Shown in pieces: positions 1 to 11,213 of a stretch of 64,000 nt of DNA. The stretch is from Casuarius casuarius (lineage: Eukaryota; Chordata; Aves; Casuariiformes; Casuariidae). The DNA lies in assembly GCA_003342895.1 (NCBI GenBank), contig PTFA01000086.1, forward strand, positions 580,939 to 644,938, read 5' to 3'. The notes below the pieces were generated by a model, which was not told the DNA's origin, made no database searches, and saw only the letters and a list, made by a program, of their open reading frames with translations. The position numbers and the translations under genes are program-made. Numbering within the stretch: the stretch's first letter is position 1; each line of letters starts with the position of its first letter.

Positions 1-3000
1 CTGGTTATACGAACCAGCCCGCGCTTGCAACAACCTGCCCCTTCGCACCATCCATTTTCTACCCCCATTTACTTGATTACAATAACGTGAAGAGTAACAT
101 CAGAAGTTCTGTGGTGATGGGAGTGGAATTTCCTCAGTGGAGTTTATTTTTAAGTGACACATCTAGAATACTAGATATCCACCGAGCTATATATAGGTAT
201 GGCTAAATTACAGGGGGAAAAAAAAGCCCTATACTTCTGAAAGCCACAACACCACGAGGCTAGATTATCTGAATTACTGTCATTACCAAAATTGCTAGCT
301 AAAGAAGAAACTTCCAAGCGCCATACACTGCTCTAGCCGTTTGACTATAGGAACCACTGTAATTACACAAAGTATTTTAAATCACGCCAGTACAAACAAG
401 ATCTGGAAATGGAAAATACCGTGCTAGCCATTACATCTGGAAANTAATGGTTGGCATGGAAATGCATGGAACTGGTTACTCATGCTGAGCAGTGGGCACG
501 ATGAAGTCATGTCCACCACCTCTCCCAGCTACCTTTGACTGCAGGCAAGGATTATTTCCATAGCATCACCCACAATACCCGACACTTCTCGCAGCCTCAG
601 TAACCAAGCTGTGCTCTCTCAAGGACAGCTGGCATCACTATTAGGGGAGTCTCAGCTCGCAGCCTTTGTGAGCTCCAAGAGAGGTGTGATGTGCAAAGGC
701 AAAGGGGGCAATACAAACCACACTGCCTTGCTCCAAGCATGAAGGAGTGAGTCTATTTGCAACAATGAGTTTTAAGAATTTCTTACTAAAAAGTTTCTTT
801 TAAAAGAAGAGTTTGTAATCAAGCCTTTTCCATTCAAGAAACAAAACACACGCACATGTTGTAAAAATACAGGTGTTTGCCTCATGGGGGCTTTCAGGGT
901 GATCCTTTAGTTCCCTCTGCATATGTCTGCCAGTAAATATCTCAGATTTACCAGACAAAAAAATAACATTTCTCTCTAGCTTCCACAAAAGGAAGCATTT
1001 GTTGGTCTGGAACAGATCAGAGGGATGTAGAGGTTTGTCCCTTGCATCACACTGCAGGTGCCAGGGCCCCACTAGAGCAGTGGGCAGCCTCCTTTCCCAC
1101 CTCCACTGCCTGGCCACGCGCTCCCAGCATGCGGGTGCTCACTCCATGCGGACCATCGCATGCCTATGGGCTGCGCTCCTTCCTTGTGCAATACTCCGAG
1201 ACCTGATCTCCAAACATCTCCAGCCCAGAGAGTGGTTATTCTTATCTATGGCCGACCCAGCAGAGCAGCTGGCGCGAACTTCTGTCTCCAAGATCAAAGG
1301 GAAGCTTACTCCAATAAAGCCGTATTACTCAGAAAGCTGGAATCAAATCGTGCTGGGATAAAGCCTCAGCACATCCCGCTCAGGATTAGAGTACAGAGCA
1401 GCAATGTCTNTCCAGCCAAAACCGTAGGCTGAGCTCTGCTGTCCCAAAGACAAGAGCAAACACGCTTTCACAGGCAGAATATCAGCTCGCTGCTCCTGCT
1501 TTGCATTTCTACATCCCCTGCTCCAAGCAACAGTCTCACTCTCCCGCATGGATTGAGTGGGGTCTACTTCTCCTCAGGGGACATACCCCTGCCACAGCAG
1601 CAAAATTCAGAAGTTCAGGACTATCTCACTCCTGCAGTGGAAAGAACTCAGAGAAGCTCTGTGCTACCCTGTAACCATCTCTGTTGCACTCAACCCTGAC
1701 AGCAAGCAGAGGAAAGAGGACAACAGCAGAACGTGCATCCGACAGGCAGGTTTTGCTACCCGCAGCAGACTCAGCAACTACCCCATTTGTCTGTGCACAG
1801 AACCAGGCCTGATCCTGGTCATGACCAAGAAAAAGGTGGATCTGAAGCTAATCAAGCACTCAGATAGCAATCAAAATAACATTATGCAAAAAACAACAAC
1901 AAAAAAAGTAAATGAACTCCTCTCACAGGTTTCCCATGATATTTTAAGCTTAAGTCCATTCAGCATTTGGACCAGCTCTGCCCAGCATCCTAATTCCTCT
2001 GCTTTCAGCCTCATAACCAGCTTAGCTGAAGACAATGGCCAACTAACATGGGTGGAACAGGCCNTTTCCCTGCTCTGTGCAGCACAGGCTGGCAGCCCTG
2101 TTCAAAAGCNCCTGCAAACCAGACTCCTTCTGGCCCTGCTTCAGGCCCAGCTACATCCTCCACTGCACTAGCCACATTTCAGTATTTCACACAGCCATAT
2201 TCCTAAGTAAAGCAATATAGTACTTTGGAATGAAAGANAAAGCTTACCTCTTCAGTGCCAGATCTTGCCTTTTTCCACTTCCACCCAGCAGAGTCCTCCC
2301 AAGAGAAGCAGGTTGCAATGACAAAGTAACACCAGCATCTCACCCTTCCAGGGAAAGGAGACCTCACTTCTTCCTGAGGTCACCAAAGCTTCAGAGTCTG
2401 CAAAGCNTTCCACCTCCTCATGATGGGTCCTGCCCTCTGAAGCTAAACCTCCACCACCAAGCTCTCTGCTCTGCTCAGCTTCTCAGAGTATAGNTCAAAG
2501 TCCTGCAACTCAGTCCTCCCTAAGAGCATCTGATTTTAACCTCATTTGGCCAAAATTTACCCATCAGGTTTTCTCAATCACAAGGCATCATTTCTTTTCC
2601 CCCAGGTGCTATAGCTTAAGTACAGAGGAGCCTATATCTGCCCTTCTCACAGGCTCCAGCCCTGAAGAGCTAACTAATGATGCAATCATCTGTTTGCTAA
2701 CTGCATGCTGGTCTTCAGCTTCAGCTAGTTATCTTGTGTCATTATACAGCCTTTCACACACACCTTCAGTGGACACAAGAAGCCACANANGTGCCTGTTG
2801 CTGCCGTGGAAGGCCTTTCTGCCCCNCATTACTAAGAGGACCNGGAGATATCTGCCTTCTGTCCTGTCTGCCTCTTCCCATGGGGTTTTGTGGCCAGACC
2901 TTTGTCCCATGATCAGGAGGGAGAGGCAGAAAGGCAAAGCATNTGTCTGAGCTGGGACTGGGCTGCTTCCAAATCCACCTGGAGCTTTGGCCAGGTGGTC

Positions 3001-4030
3001 ACAACTAACCAGTAGGCTCTGCAATAACAGAGGGAGGAGGCACTTACTGGATCTGCAAAAGTGTTTAAGTTAGGTTTGAATCAGCCTATGCTTGGAAAAG
3101 CATCAAAACAAATGTCCTGGATGTGTTTATGTAAGAGATTATTTTTTCCATGACAGGTGGCTACATGGATCCTTCCTGGATTCATTTTTGACACATTTCA
3201 GAGATGGTTTAGAGTCATTCTTCTTTAACCATTTGTAAGGAAGCTGGGGTATTTCTAGTGAAATCATGGGTTAACTGGAAAGACTGATTTGAAAAAGGTA
3301 GANTCTTACGAATCCCGTGACTGAACTGTAATAAGGCTTGTCCCCAGGAGAGCCCTCTCCTAAGCCTGTCTAGAAAGGTTGAGAGCCCCAGTTCTGCAGA
3401 GGGCTCGGTGACACTGCCACGTGTGTGGGTGTCTGTGCACGGTCTCACAAGACCAAGGCCCCACACAAGAAAGTCTGGTAGAGAAAATAGTCACAGAAAC
3501 CTCCTTTCTTCCCCTCTCATGTTATTTGCACTATCTTTCACCCAGTTCTATATCAGCCTCCCAAGCACTTCNGCATCTTCCTCTAAAACCATAGCTTGTA
3601 TGATTAGTGTTACTTTAATGTGGTCTTTGTTATTTTTGCATCTGGGTTCCACATTTAGGAATTCGGCACTTTGCGATGGAGCGGGGATAGAGTGACAGTG
3701 GTCTGAAGTGCTTAACTGGTTGTTTACCAAGTCCCCTGTTTTCCGCATATAGATTTTCCTCCAGTTTAATCTTGTATGCAGTTTCCCACACTCCAGCAAT
3801 GTTCCCTGTGCCTTAGTACTGAATTTCTGTGTTTAAGGATTGAGATAAAGCACACNATGCCTTAATAGAGCTGTAAAATGATTAATATAGCAGAGTATTT
3901 CAGAGATTACTCCAAGAAAAACTCCTATATTGAACTTGGATAATTACTACGCTAACTTCTGTACATTAAACAAGACACAACTTACTATGATATGGAAGAA
4001 GTTAGATCTTGAGCCTTGATTCTTATTTCT
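1..4030. other. Block without a recognisable gene
   Basis: No exon, RNA gene or clear repeat is recognised. Several frames are open; the longest is at 1557-2171 on the + strand (204 codons). It has no recognisable domain and contains unknown bases, so I treat it as chance. Bases 1-17 form a small 6-bp hairpin (CTGGTT / AACCAG), too short to mean much. Unknown bases cluster at 2788-2843. Confidence 0.6.
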
Positions 4031-4034
4031 GATC

Positions 4035-4190
4035 TTTCCACTGATCCAGTGCATAGTGTTGGGCAGGAGGCATCACCTATCACGCCTCAGTTTCCCCATT
4101 TGTAAAATGAGGTTAGTAATACATTTTTGCTTCGCAGGTGTGGTAGGAGCTCATACTNTGAGAGCAGCATTTTTAAAGGAACTGATCTGA
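4035..4190 (+). repeat. MIR-like SINE fragment
   Basis: The stretch at 4084-4110 carries the core signature of MIR (tRNA-derived CORE-SINE) elements: GCCTCAGTTTCCCCATTTGT followed by AAAATGAGG and a TAGTAATAC run. The part before it, with GGGCAGG then CATCACCT, aligns loosely with the MIR segment that usually reads 'GGGCAAGTCACTT'. Orientation is that of the SINE transcript. Ends are approximate because the copy is old and diverged. MIR-type SINEs are ancient in amniotes, so the copy predates most lineage splits. The core is a confident match by eye; the sub-family is not assigned. Confidence 0.75.
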
Positions 4191-4194
4191 TGAA

Positions 4195-4345
4195 AGCATG
4201 CGAAGCGCTGGCATAGCGTGCAAGAGCGCACGGCTTAGGGACACAGCAGAGGCGGGTACCGCTCTCCAGCAACCCGCACTGCGGGGATGGCGAGGGGCCT
4301 GGCGAGAAACAGTCGCGCCCGGGTGAGCAGATAGGCACGAGGCCA
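4195..4345. other. Short CpG-rich patch
   Basis: About 16 CpG dinucleotides fall in roughly 150 bases (for example AGCGCACGG, GTCGCGCCCGGG), against a CpG-poor background on both sides. The patch directly follows the MIR-like SINE. It could be a small unmethylated regulatory patch or locally GC-biased sequence. No TATA box or open frame that looks real accompanies it. Confidence 0.45.
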
Positions 4346-4350
4346 AGCGT

Positions 4351-6690
4351 CAAGCAGCCACAAGTCCTGCTCAGTCCAGCTATCTCGGAGTGGTAACCTG
4401 ACTGCCTGGGAGGTGCCACTTGCAAAGCGATAACAGCCAAAGTTCGGACGGGAAAATGTATAGCGAGTCAGAAGCTGGAAACCATTTGGCCACAATCCAC
4501 CTGTCCCCCTGTAGGCAAGCAAATTGCTTTCTCTCTCCTACTTTGTCAAATNGAAAATTTACCTCTCCAGATACTTGCAGTATGTCACATATTGCAGCCT
4601 GGCAAGCTTAACAAATCCCCTTAGNGTACAGACAGATCTACTAGCTGAGGATTTTATAGTCCCACCAGGGAAAAGAAGAAAGCAAGCTGATCTGGTGGCT
4701 ATGGATCAATAATTAAGAGTTGCCAACTGTTACCATGCAGAGAGTCTGAGGCACAGCACAAATTTTGCCTTCTGATCACAGGGAAATATATGGTAGCTTG
4801 GGAGCTTGTGGGCATAAAATATAATGGAAGATAGATGACATTTTAAGCTGCAGTCATCTCATTGCTATTGTGGCTGTTGAGATNAGAGCGATAAAGCTAG
4901 TAGGGAAAACTGATTATGTGAACTGATAGAACTGATACTTCAGCTGGCCTAATAAAAGTTACTCTCTTCCAACAGACTATTCCTCTTTTTAAAAAATAAC
5001 CTTGGTGGACCAGAGACTCATTTGCCTTAGGAGTTTCAGTCACTTGAAAGATTACGTTCAGCAATCAAAATATGACTGAACATTTGCTTTATCTACACCT
5101 GATCAATAAATCATTACTTCTTACTTGTCTGATTGGCCAAAAAACTGATACGTCTGATTTAAAGTTTGCAATTCCAAATAGATCTCAGAACAACTGAGCA
5201 TTAAAATTACTAATGCCTCTGGGCTCAGTGAAAAGAGGTGAAGGCAAGCAGTGCCTCAGTATTGCTGCAAAGCTGGTCAGATTGGTACAGCTACTTTGCC
5301 TGTTTCTAAGGCAAAGTTCTACCTGGAATTCCAGAGATNTCATAAAATTGACTCTTACTCTTTCCAGAGTGATGTATATGGACCCCCAAACATGCAAGAA
5401 TACAGTCCCTTTTTGACTGGATCAGTAAAATCCTTAATGGGAATTTTCAACTGCACTGAGTTGTATGTCTGCAGAAGCCACAAGTTAAAATAGGAAAGCA
5501 GTATGAAAAGTACATCTAGCCTTCCACTGCACTTNCAGAGAGATCTATAGAGAGATGTTATTTCAGCAGGACAGGTTTTGTTATACCCAAAGAGTTAGGT
5601 GGAATGGGGTGCAATTTATCCTGAGATATAACTAACCACTTTCAGCTCTGGAATAGGAGTGCAAACAGGTGATCTTCCTAACANAGTACAAAAACATATA
5701 TTATTCAATTTCTTCCACTTTTCTATTCATTTATTGTTTAGTATGTCTCGGTTGAACACTATTTTTTTGTTGAGTAAGATTCAGAAAACAGAAAACTAGA
5801 ACTGGCTGAATGTTTTGATTGAAACATTTAAAAAAATGCAAATATTCAGTCTTATCAATATTTCTCTTTTTGCCCACTGAAAAACTCCTCAGGAATTAAA
5901 AATTTCTATTAATAAAAAGAGTTGTATAAATAGAATACAGATGTCAAAAGTAGGGAAGAATTATTTTAGGTTTAAATTTTTATTGAAATTTGAAGGAAAG
6001 ATTTGTAAAGAATTTTTAAAAACATACTCATGTCTATCAGAATTTTATGTTAAAAGGTACTCATTTTTTTTTCAACCTGTTCACCTTAAAAGGAAAATTT
6101 GAAGTTCCCTGGACCTGCTGTTTCAAGACACTGGGTTTAACCATAGGCATAAGACAATACCTATAAGACGACACAGAGATGGCTATTTACAGGAGTCAGA
6201 GCTGAGAGAGCTGCCAGGAGCAGGACCTGTGGATGGCAAAGGGTAACACAGGGGCTGTTCTACCCTCATGTCAGCATAAAAACAAAGCTCATGTCTGGCC
6301 CACTTCGGGGACGGGAGAAGATTTTGGTTCGTTCCTTAACTGGTTAACAGATCCATTCATTCATAGAAAATAGCGGGTCTGCATGGGTCAGTGAGTTAGG
6401 AAACAGGGGTATCCCTTCCAGCCGTGGGCTGCTGACGGCTAGCAAATGCAGCCCTAACTGATTTCATTGGAAAGCCTGAAGCACCACACAGAAGGGGCTG
6501 AGTATCTGGCAAAATTAAGAACAAAGAGTCTAAAGAGAGTGCCAAGCCGCACTGGAGAGATCCGAGCATCCAGCAGGACTTCTCCATCGCTCCTTTTCAT
6601 GTTTGCACAACAGCGATCNGGGACAGACCAAAACCATCCGCACGGCTTCCCACTGTCTCATACGCGTTCCTAAGTTCACATTTGACCAGG
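4351..6690. other. AT-rich block without a recognisable gene
   Basis: No gene is recognised. From about 5690 to 6080 the sequence is strongly AT-rich with many short A and T runs, and it contains one perfect octamer motif (ATGCAAAT, about 5837-5844). This part resembles old degraded repeat sequence, but I cannot assign a family. Confidence 0.5.
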
Positions 6691-6699
6691 AAAGTTTGA

Positions 6700-7140
6700 C
6701 AATACTTTGAAAGCTCGTCTTGTTTTCTCTAATTCAATCCGGAAAACATTCATATTAATACCAACAGATACCGCCCACACGCAAATCAGAAAAATTAAAG
6801 GGCATTGCAAAAGTGACTGTTTCCAGTGGTCAGATTAGCTGCAGACGGAAGCAATTCAAGATGCATTAAAACCAACAGACTGTAANTGTCCAGAGGCATT
6901 GTCTTGCAGCCTAACACTTCTCTTTGGTTCTTAAGAGATATTTCTTGGAATCTTTTCAATCGCTCTTCTGCTTGAAATATATGCTAGGTTTCAGATCTTT
7001 CCATTCCCTGTCACAAGAGAATGAGCTAAAAGTTCATCAACAGCCTATGGCAACATCTCAGCGGAGAAAGTTGAAGTCATTTCTTAATGCCATTTCTTAT
7101 TAGTTATCATTATTGTGCAAATGTTGAGAGTACAAGAGAG
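6700..7140. other. Candidate conserved non-coding element
   Basis: The stretch is of moderate complexity, free of repeats and frames, and dense in short TF-like words: CATATTAATACC near 6750, CAGATTAGCTGCAG near 6834 and TTATTAGTTATCATTATTG near 7096. Such text is typical of vertebrate conserved enhancers. Without an alignment this is only a candidate; it may equally be neutral sequence. Confidence 0.2.
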
Positions 7141-7305
7141 CAGGAGGTCTGCTGTTAATCATTACAAACCTTGGTTTCTCCCTGCCTCGCAGTTAAACCT
7201 TCAGAATCATTTCATTTCTTTAAAATATACAGAATCCTGGCTTCTCCCAGACCCTTGGGTGTTCTAGTGAGTAATACCATGAACTTAGTTCTCAACCAGC
7301 TTTCT

Positions 7306-7325
7306 TTAGTTAGTTAGTTAGTTAG
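7306..7325 (+). repeat. (TTAG)5 microsatellite
   Basis: Five perfect copies of TTAG in tandem. The motif resembles telomere-type repeats but lacks the GGG, so it is an ordinary tetranucleotide microsatellite. Confidence 0.95.
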
Positions 7326-8170
7326 ATCTTCTATTTAAAGATAAGTTCCATCCCACCCTTCTGCAATCTGGTTATGATTACTGGTTACTGCCACCCGCAG
7401 ACTGATAAACTTATAACAGCTGCATTGCAGGAAATCACCTCCAATTCAACCCTGATGTTGTATGGATGTCTTTAGTTAGCTTAAATAGGCTTTTAACATT
7501 CATTTTTTTGTGTGCAAAACACCTATCATTAATTTTGACTCGAGAGATCAAACAGTTAACAATGTGTTGATCCTAGCTTACTTTCAAGTGATGTATTGTA
7601 TCATTTCTGAGAGTTATGAGGGGTTGATATTTTCTTTTACTAATGCATCAAAGTCAATAAGTGAGTGGGGCAAACCCGCGTCCTGGGAAAGGAAGCTATT
7701 AACAGCTCTGCTCGGAAGGTTCTGAGGGCCACATTGCGTCATAGCCCTCGAGTTTATTGAATGTTAACTCTTTTTTTTTCCTTAACCAAAGGAAATGAGT
7801 TTCTATAATCCTCTGCTTTGAGCTGCATCCTCAGTGGGGTAATGAAAAATGACCTATGCCATTTGATAGCACACTACTTTGCACACAATAGATCTTCACA
7901 AGAGCAAGCACAATACAACTTTGGCTTTTTCTTTTTCTCCTTGTTGAAATGCACAATGAATTTATTTATTGCTGATCTAAAAGGCACTAGAACAGAACGG
8001 GCACAGCAGGGGAATCGCCTGAGTTTAACTTGGCATAGTAAGAAAGCAGCCCCAGAGAAAATGACCAATGTTCAAACCTGGGAGAGCAGAACGTTTTTAT
8101 AAGGAGGATCTTGAAATGGTGGGTTCATATGCATGCAGAGAGCAAGGCAAATTGGTTCCAAGAACAAGGC
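7326..8170. other. Block without a recognisable gene
   Basis: Open frames at 7510-7725 and 7818-8102 (+) have no recognisable content. No repeat family is recognised. Confidence 0.5.
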
Positions 8171-8174
8171 ATCT

Positions 8175-8490
8175 GCTGCCTTGAAAACTTTTTTTTTGGC
8201 AGAATTCGTATGCGAGCTGGGCATGTTGAGTGATTTATGGGGCCATTAAACATACACTAAATCAATCTCTATTAGAAAAAAAACGCCATGTACTTAAAAA
8301 AGGCCCTCGAGCTAGATTTCTGAACCCGAGGTCTGACGTTGCAAGGCAAATGGTCATTGGTAATTTGGGAGATGTAACATGAACTCAGTCAATCAATTCA
8401 GATATGATAGTTTTTAAATGTTCCATGAATCTAGCAAAATGTGTATCCAATTAACTACTACTAAAGGACCTTATTTATAAAATAATACTT
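8175..8490. other. Candidate conserved non-coding element
   Basis: The stretch is rich in homeodomain-like cores: GATTTATGGGGCCATTAAA at about 8232-8250, ATCAATC just after, GGTAATTT near 8360 and CCAATTAAC near 8448. The TTTATGG core is the kind of site bound by posterior HOX and CDX proteins. It contains no frame or known repeat. The call rests on motif density only. Confidence 0.25.
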
Positions 8491-9560
8491 TTGCGGTCAG
8501 GTTGCACTTTTTCCATTCATTTCTGTACGCAGTTCAGGTTGCAGATTGTGTGTGTTTGATTAATAAAGACAAACATCAGTTTTCTGCCAGTCTTTATTGG
8601 CACCGTGACAGGAGGGCTGGGCAGCAAGACTACAAAAATCAATTTTGTCCCCATTTTCCCAGCACTAGCCTGGCAACCGAGGTAGGAGAAGAGTTGCTCA
8701 CTGCAACTAAGTAGCAAGAATTAAAGTAAGAGGTTGTCCTTTAGAGAGGGTTCTCTCCAAGGGGAAGAGAAAAGTGCTGGAAACACTGAGTCGGCAAATG
8801 CCTCGGTTGTTTACTTAGTGCTGTTTTGGAGTTGAAGAAATTAGTAGGTGGTACAAATGTGTCCTTCAGTCCATAGGAAAAACATCCTCCCTTGAAAACA
8901 TATCTGAGTTATTTAAAGGATACGTGCAAAATGTATGCATCCCAAATAGTGCCTTTTCCAATGTAATTTCATTTTAAGGCCATGCAGTGGGCAGTCATTC
9001 ACAAATGCAGGCAAAAAGAAGTTTTATGAATTCCTGTATGAATTGCCTATGCAAACAAGCATAACATTCAAATGGAAACAGGCCAAAAGCGTTTTGTGAA
9101 TAGAGCATTAAGATATTTTCTTCCTGACATGGGATGGAAAATCTGNAGCAAAGCCATACAGCTTGTACGAGAATGTTCTCACAAGTATATATATGTGTAT
9201 ATAGACCCCTCCCCTACATACACACATACACAAACATATATGTGTGAGAGAGTGGCATGTAAAGGTTCTAACATACTGCAAGAGGAGATGGTGGAAACTG
9301 AGGAATGCTTTGTGAATCCAAGAGCATTTCTCACCCAAGTTCGGTTTTTCATTTCCAGCTTTTCTCCAGTACTGCTTTCAATTAGATTATTTTTCTGATT
9401 TCAAAGCAAAAATATTCTAGGGCTGAAATGTCTTTGTTTCAAAAATTGAAAAACAACTTATTTTTTAAAAAGAAGCAAAACAGTGTGCTCAGAGAAAGCA
9501 AAGAAAGGAAAGGAAAAGGAGTGAGATTATAGTAGAGGTGCCACTGATATAAGAGGGTGT
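8491..9560. other. Block without a recognisable gene
   Basis: No gene is recognised. A frame at 9072-9398 (+) overlaps an AT/TG simple repeat and an unknown base and is not credible. The 3' part (9400-9480) is a run of A- and T-rich words. Confidence 0.5.
9183..9249. repeat. TA/TG/CA-rich simple repeat with imperfect inverted arms
   Basis: Alternating purine-pyrimidine sequence: TATATATATGTGTATATA, then CATACACACATACAC, then CATATATGTGTGAG. The left part (about 9178-9201) and right part (about 9225-9249) are imperfect reverse complements, so the repeat can fold on itself. This follows naturally from its TG and CA halves. Confidence 0.75.
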
Positions 9561-9564
9561 AAGC

Positions 9565-9720
9565 ATGAGGATATTCTTTGACCTCCACATGAAAGCCTGG
9601 TCCCTCCACAAGAAACCTTTGTGCTCCATTACAGCCCACGGCTTCTTGGAGCACATGGACAATCTGGGGAAGGTATTTGGAGTAGAGGATGAATTTCATA
9701 TGGAAAAGAGATGTTTGGAG
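9565..9720 (+). other. Short open frame ending at a consensus splice donor
   Basis: From an ATG at 9565 the frame runs about 52 codons without a stop to a good 5' splice site, TTGGAG|GTAAGTTC, at about 9720. The predicted peptide matches no family I know. The reverse strand is also open across 9439-9771 (110 codons), which argues against real coding constraint on either strand. It may be a non-coding RNA exon end or chance. Confidence 0.15.
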
Positions 9721-10790
9721 GTAAGTTCTGCATCCCAAAGTCACAGCTATAGGATTCAAGAGCAGGGGCAACTGAAGACTGACTTAATATAGCAAATAAG
9801 TCTAAAATTTGGCAATATAACTTAATTACAGGGGAGATAGGTCAATACTGGATTTGNCTGAGCACAGACAAGCAGATAATATGTGCTGTTGTCCTCTGTT
9901 GTCCTTTTGGCAATGCAGAATTGCACGCTCACAGGAATCATTTCTAAAAGCTGTTTTCCAGGAGAGGTAGAAGATCTTCTCTAGTGGATGCTCTCTAAAA
10001 ACTGAGAAAGCTGCAACAGAGTCAAGATTTGATAAAAAAGCTACCAGAGAGACACATTAGTGGATTGTGGGGATGCGTGAGGGGATGCTCCTAAAACCAT
10101 AGCTGACAAATTTTCTGTAGCAGATGAAAAGTGATAGGAGCAGAATTGGGATAAAACACTGGAGAAAACTCAAGGTTGAGAGATGCCTTGAGAAAGTCTA
10201 GAGAAACCAGCCAATCTGTAGGCACTTCCCAGAGCTAAACTAGAAAGCAGATTCAGTTGCGTCTTCTCAAAGATGCAAATTATTTTGCTCATGATGCCAG
10301 TCCTCACCGCCCAATGTTGCAGCCCAATCCTCATCCTGCGCCCTTCCCTACAGCTCCCTAGGGTAGGTATTTTTCTCTCTTTCCCGTCTTGCTGGGACCA
10401 AAGGAAGCCGGTCATGGGAGGAGGGGTGGCAGGATTTGCCCTTCCTTCCCCAGCGGTCCCACACTGAGAAAGGACACAGGGAACAAAAACATNAGGGCTA
10501 GGCTGCTCATCCTTGGCTCACATCCAGCGGGACCGACTGTGCAAGTTAATACTCATTAGAGAGAGCAGAGCCTGCACACATTTCCCCAGGAGCCTTTGCT
10601 ATTTAAAGGGAATTAAAAATAATTGAAAAGAAGACACTTGTCTGGAGACTGTTCCTTGTCAGCTTCGTTNCCTACATGAATGAGGCTCCAGGGAATACGC
10701 TACACACGCATGTCTGTCTTCCTGAGACCTCTTAACTTTTAATCACCTGGTTAATTTTAACCAAATTCGATAGTAGGGATTTTGAGGGGC
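9721..10790. other. Block without a recognisable gene
   Basis: No gene or repeat family is recognised. A perfect octamer word (ATGCAAAT) occurs near 10274. Near 10590-10630 the text CTATTTAAAGGGAATTAAAA resembles enhancer-type AT-rich sequence, but nothing further supports that. Confidence 0.45.
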
Positions 10791-11174
10791 TAAATGAGAA
10801 AGGCGCTGCTGGTGAAATACTCTGGAGGTGCTCATCGCTTCCTGGACGCCAGGATCCCCATGGAGGAGAGAGTGCCCTTATGGACACTCACTGTGAAACA
10901 GGCTTTACTCAGAGCTCGTGCTTTCTTAGAGCCGAAAGCCCAGAGGAGACACTGGTGGAGAAGCTCTCGTGCTCACAGCACTCTGCACTACGCAGAGACG
11001 CTTTTTGCACCCAAGNTTTGCCAGCACCTTGGTTCAGACATGAACCACCCTGTGATTTTCACCAAGCCACAATTTCTCTTTCCTCTCCTGCCTGTCCCTG
11101 CACAGCTGATAAAATATCCAGAACTTGCCCCACTCATTCTCCTTGGCTTTTTCTCCCTCTTTTTCGCTTGTATT

Positions 11175-11213
11175 AAAAAAAAAAAAAAAAAAAAAGAAGA
11201 AGAAAGAAAAAGG
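11175..11213 (+). repeat. A21 tract with GAA-rich tail
   Basis: Twenty-one A residues (11175-11195) follow an ATTAAA word and run into GAAGAAGAAAG. The frame at 10794-11252 reads through the tract as poly-lysine. A long A tract after ATTAAA can mark the 3' end of a retroposed copy, but I could not find a recognisable parent gene or target-site duplication. A plain A-rich microsatellite is more likely. Confidence 0.85.

Noticed and set aside
1557..2171. 204-codon + frame near the left end
   Set aside because: No domain, no splice or promoter context, two unknown bases; plausible by chance in 64 kb.
7306..7325. (TTAG)5 as possible interstitial telomere repeat
   Set aside because: The vertebrate telomere unit is TTAGGG; the GGG is absent, so it is a plain microsatellite.
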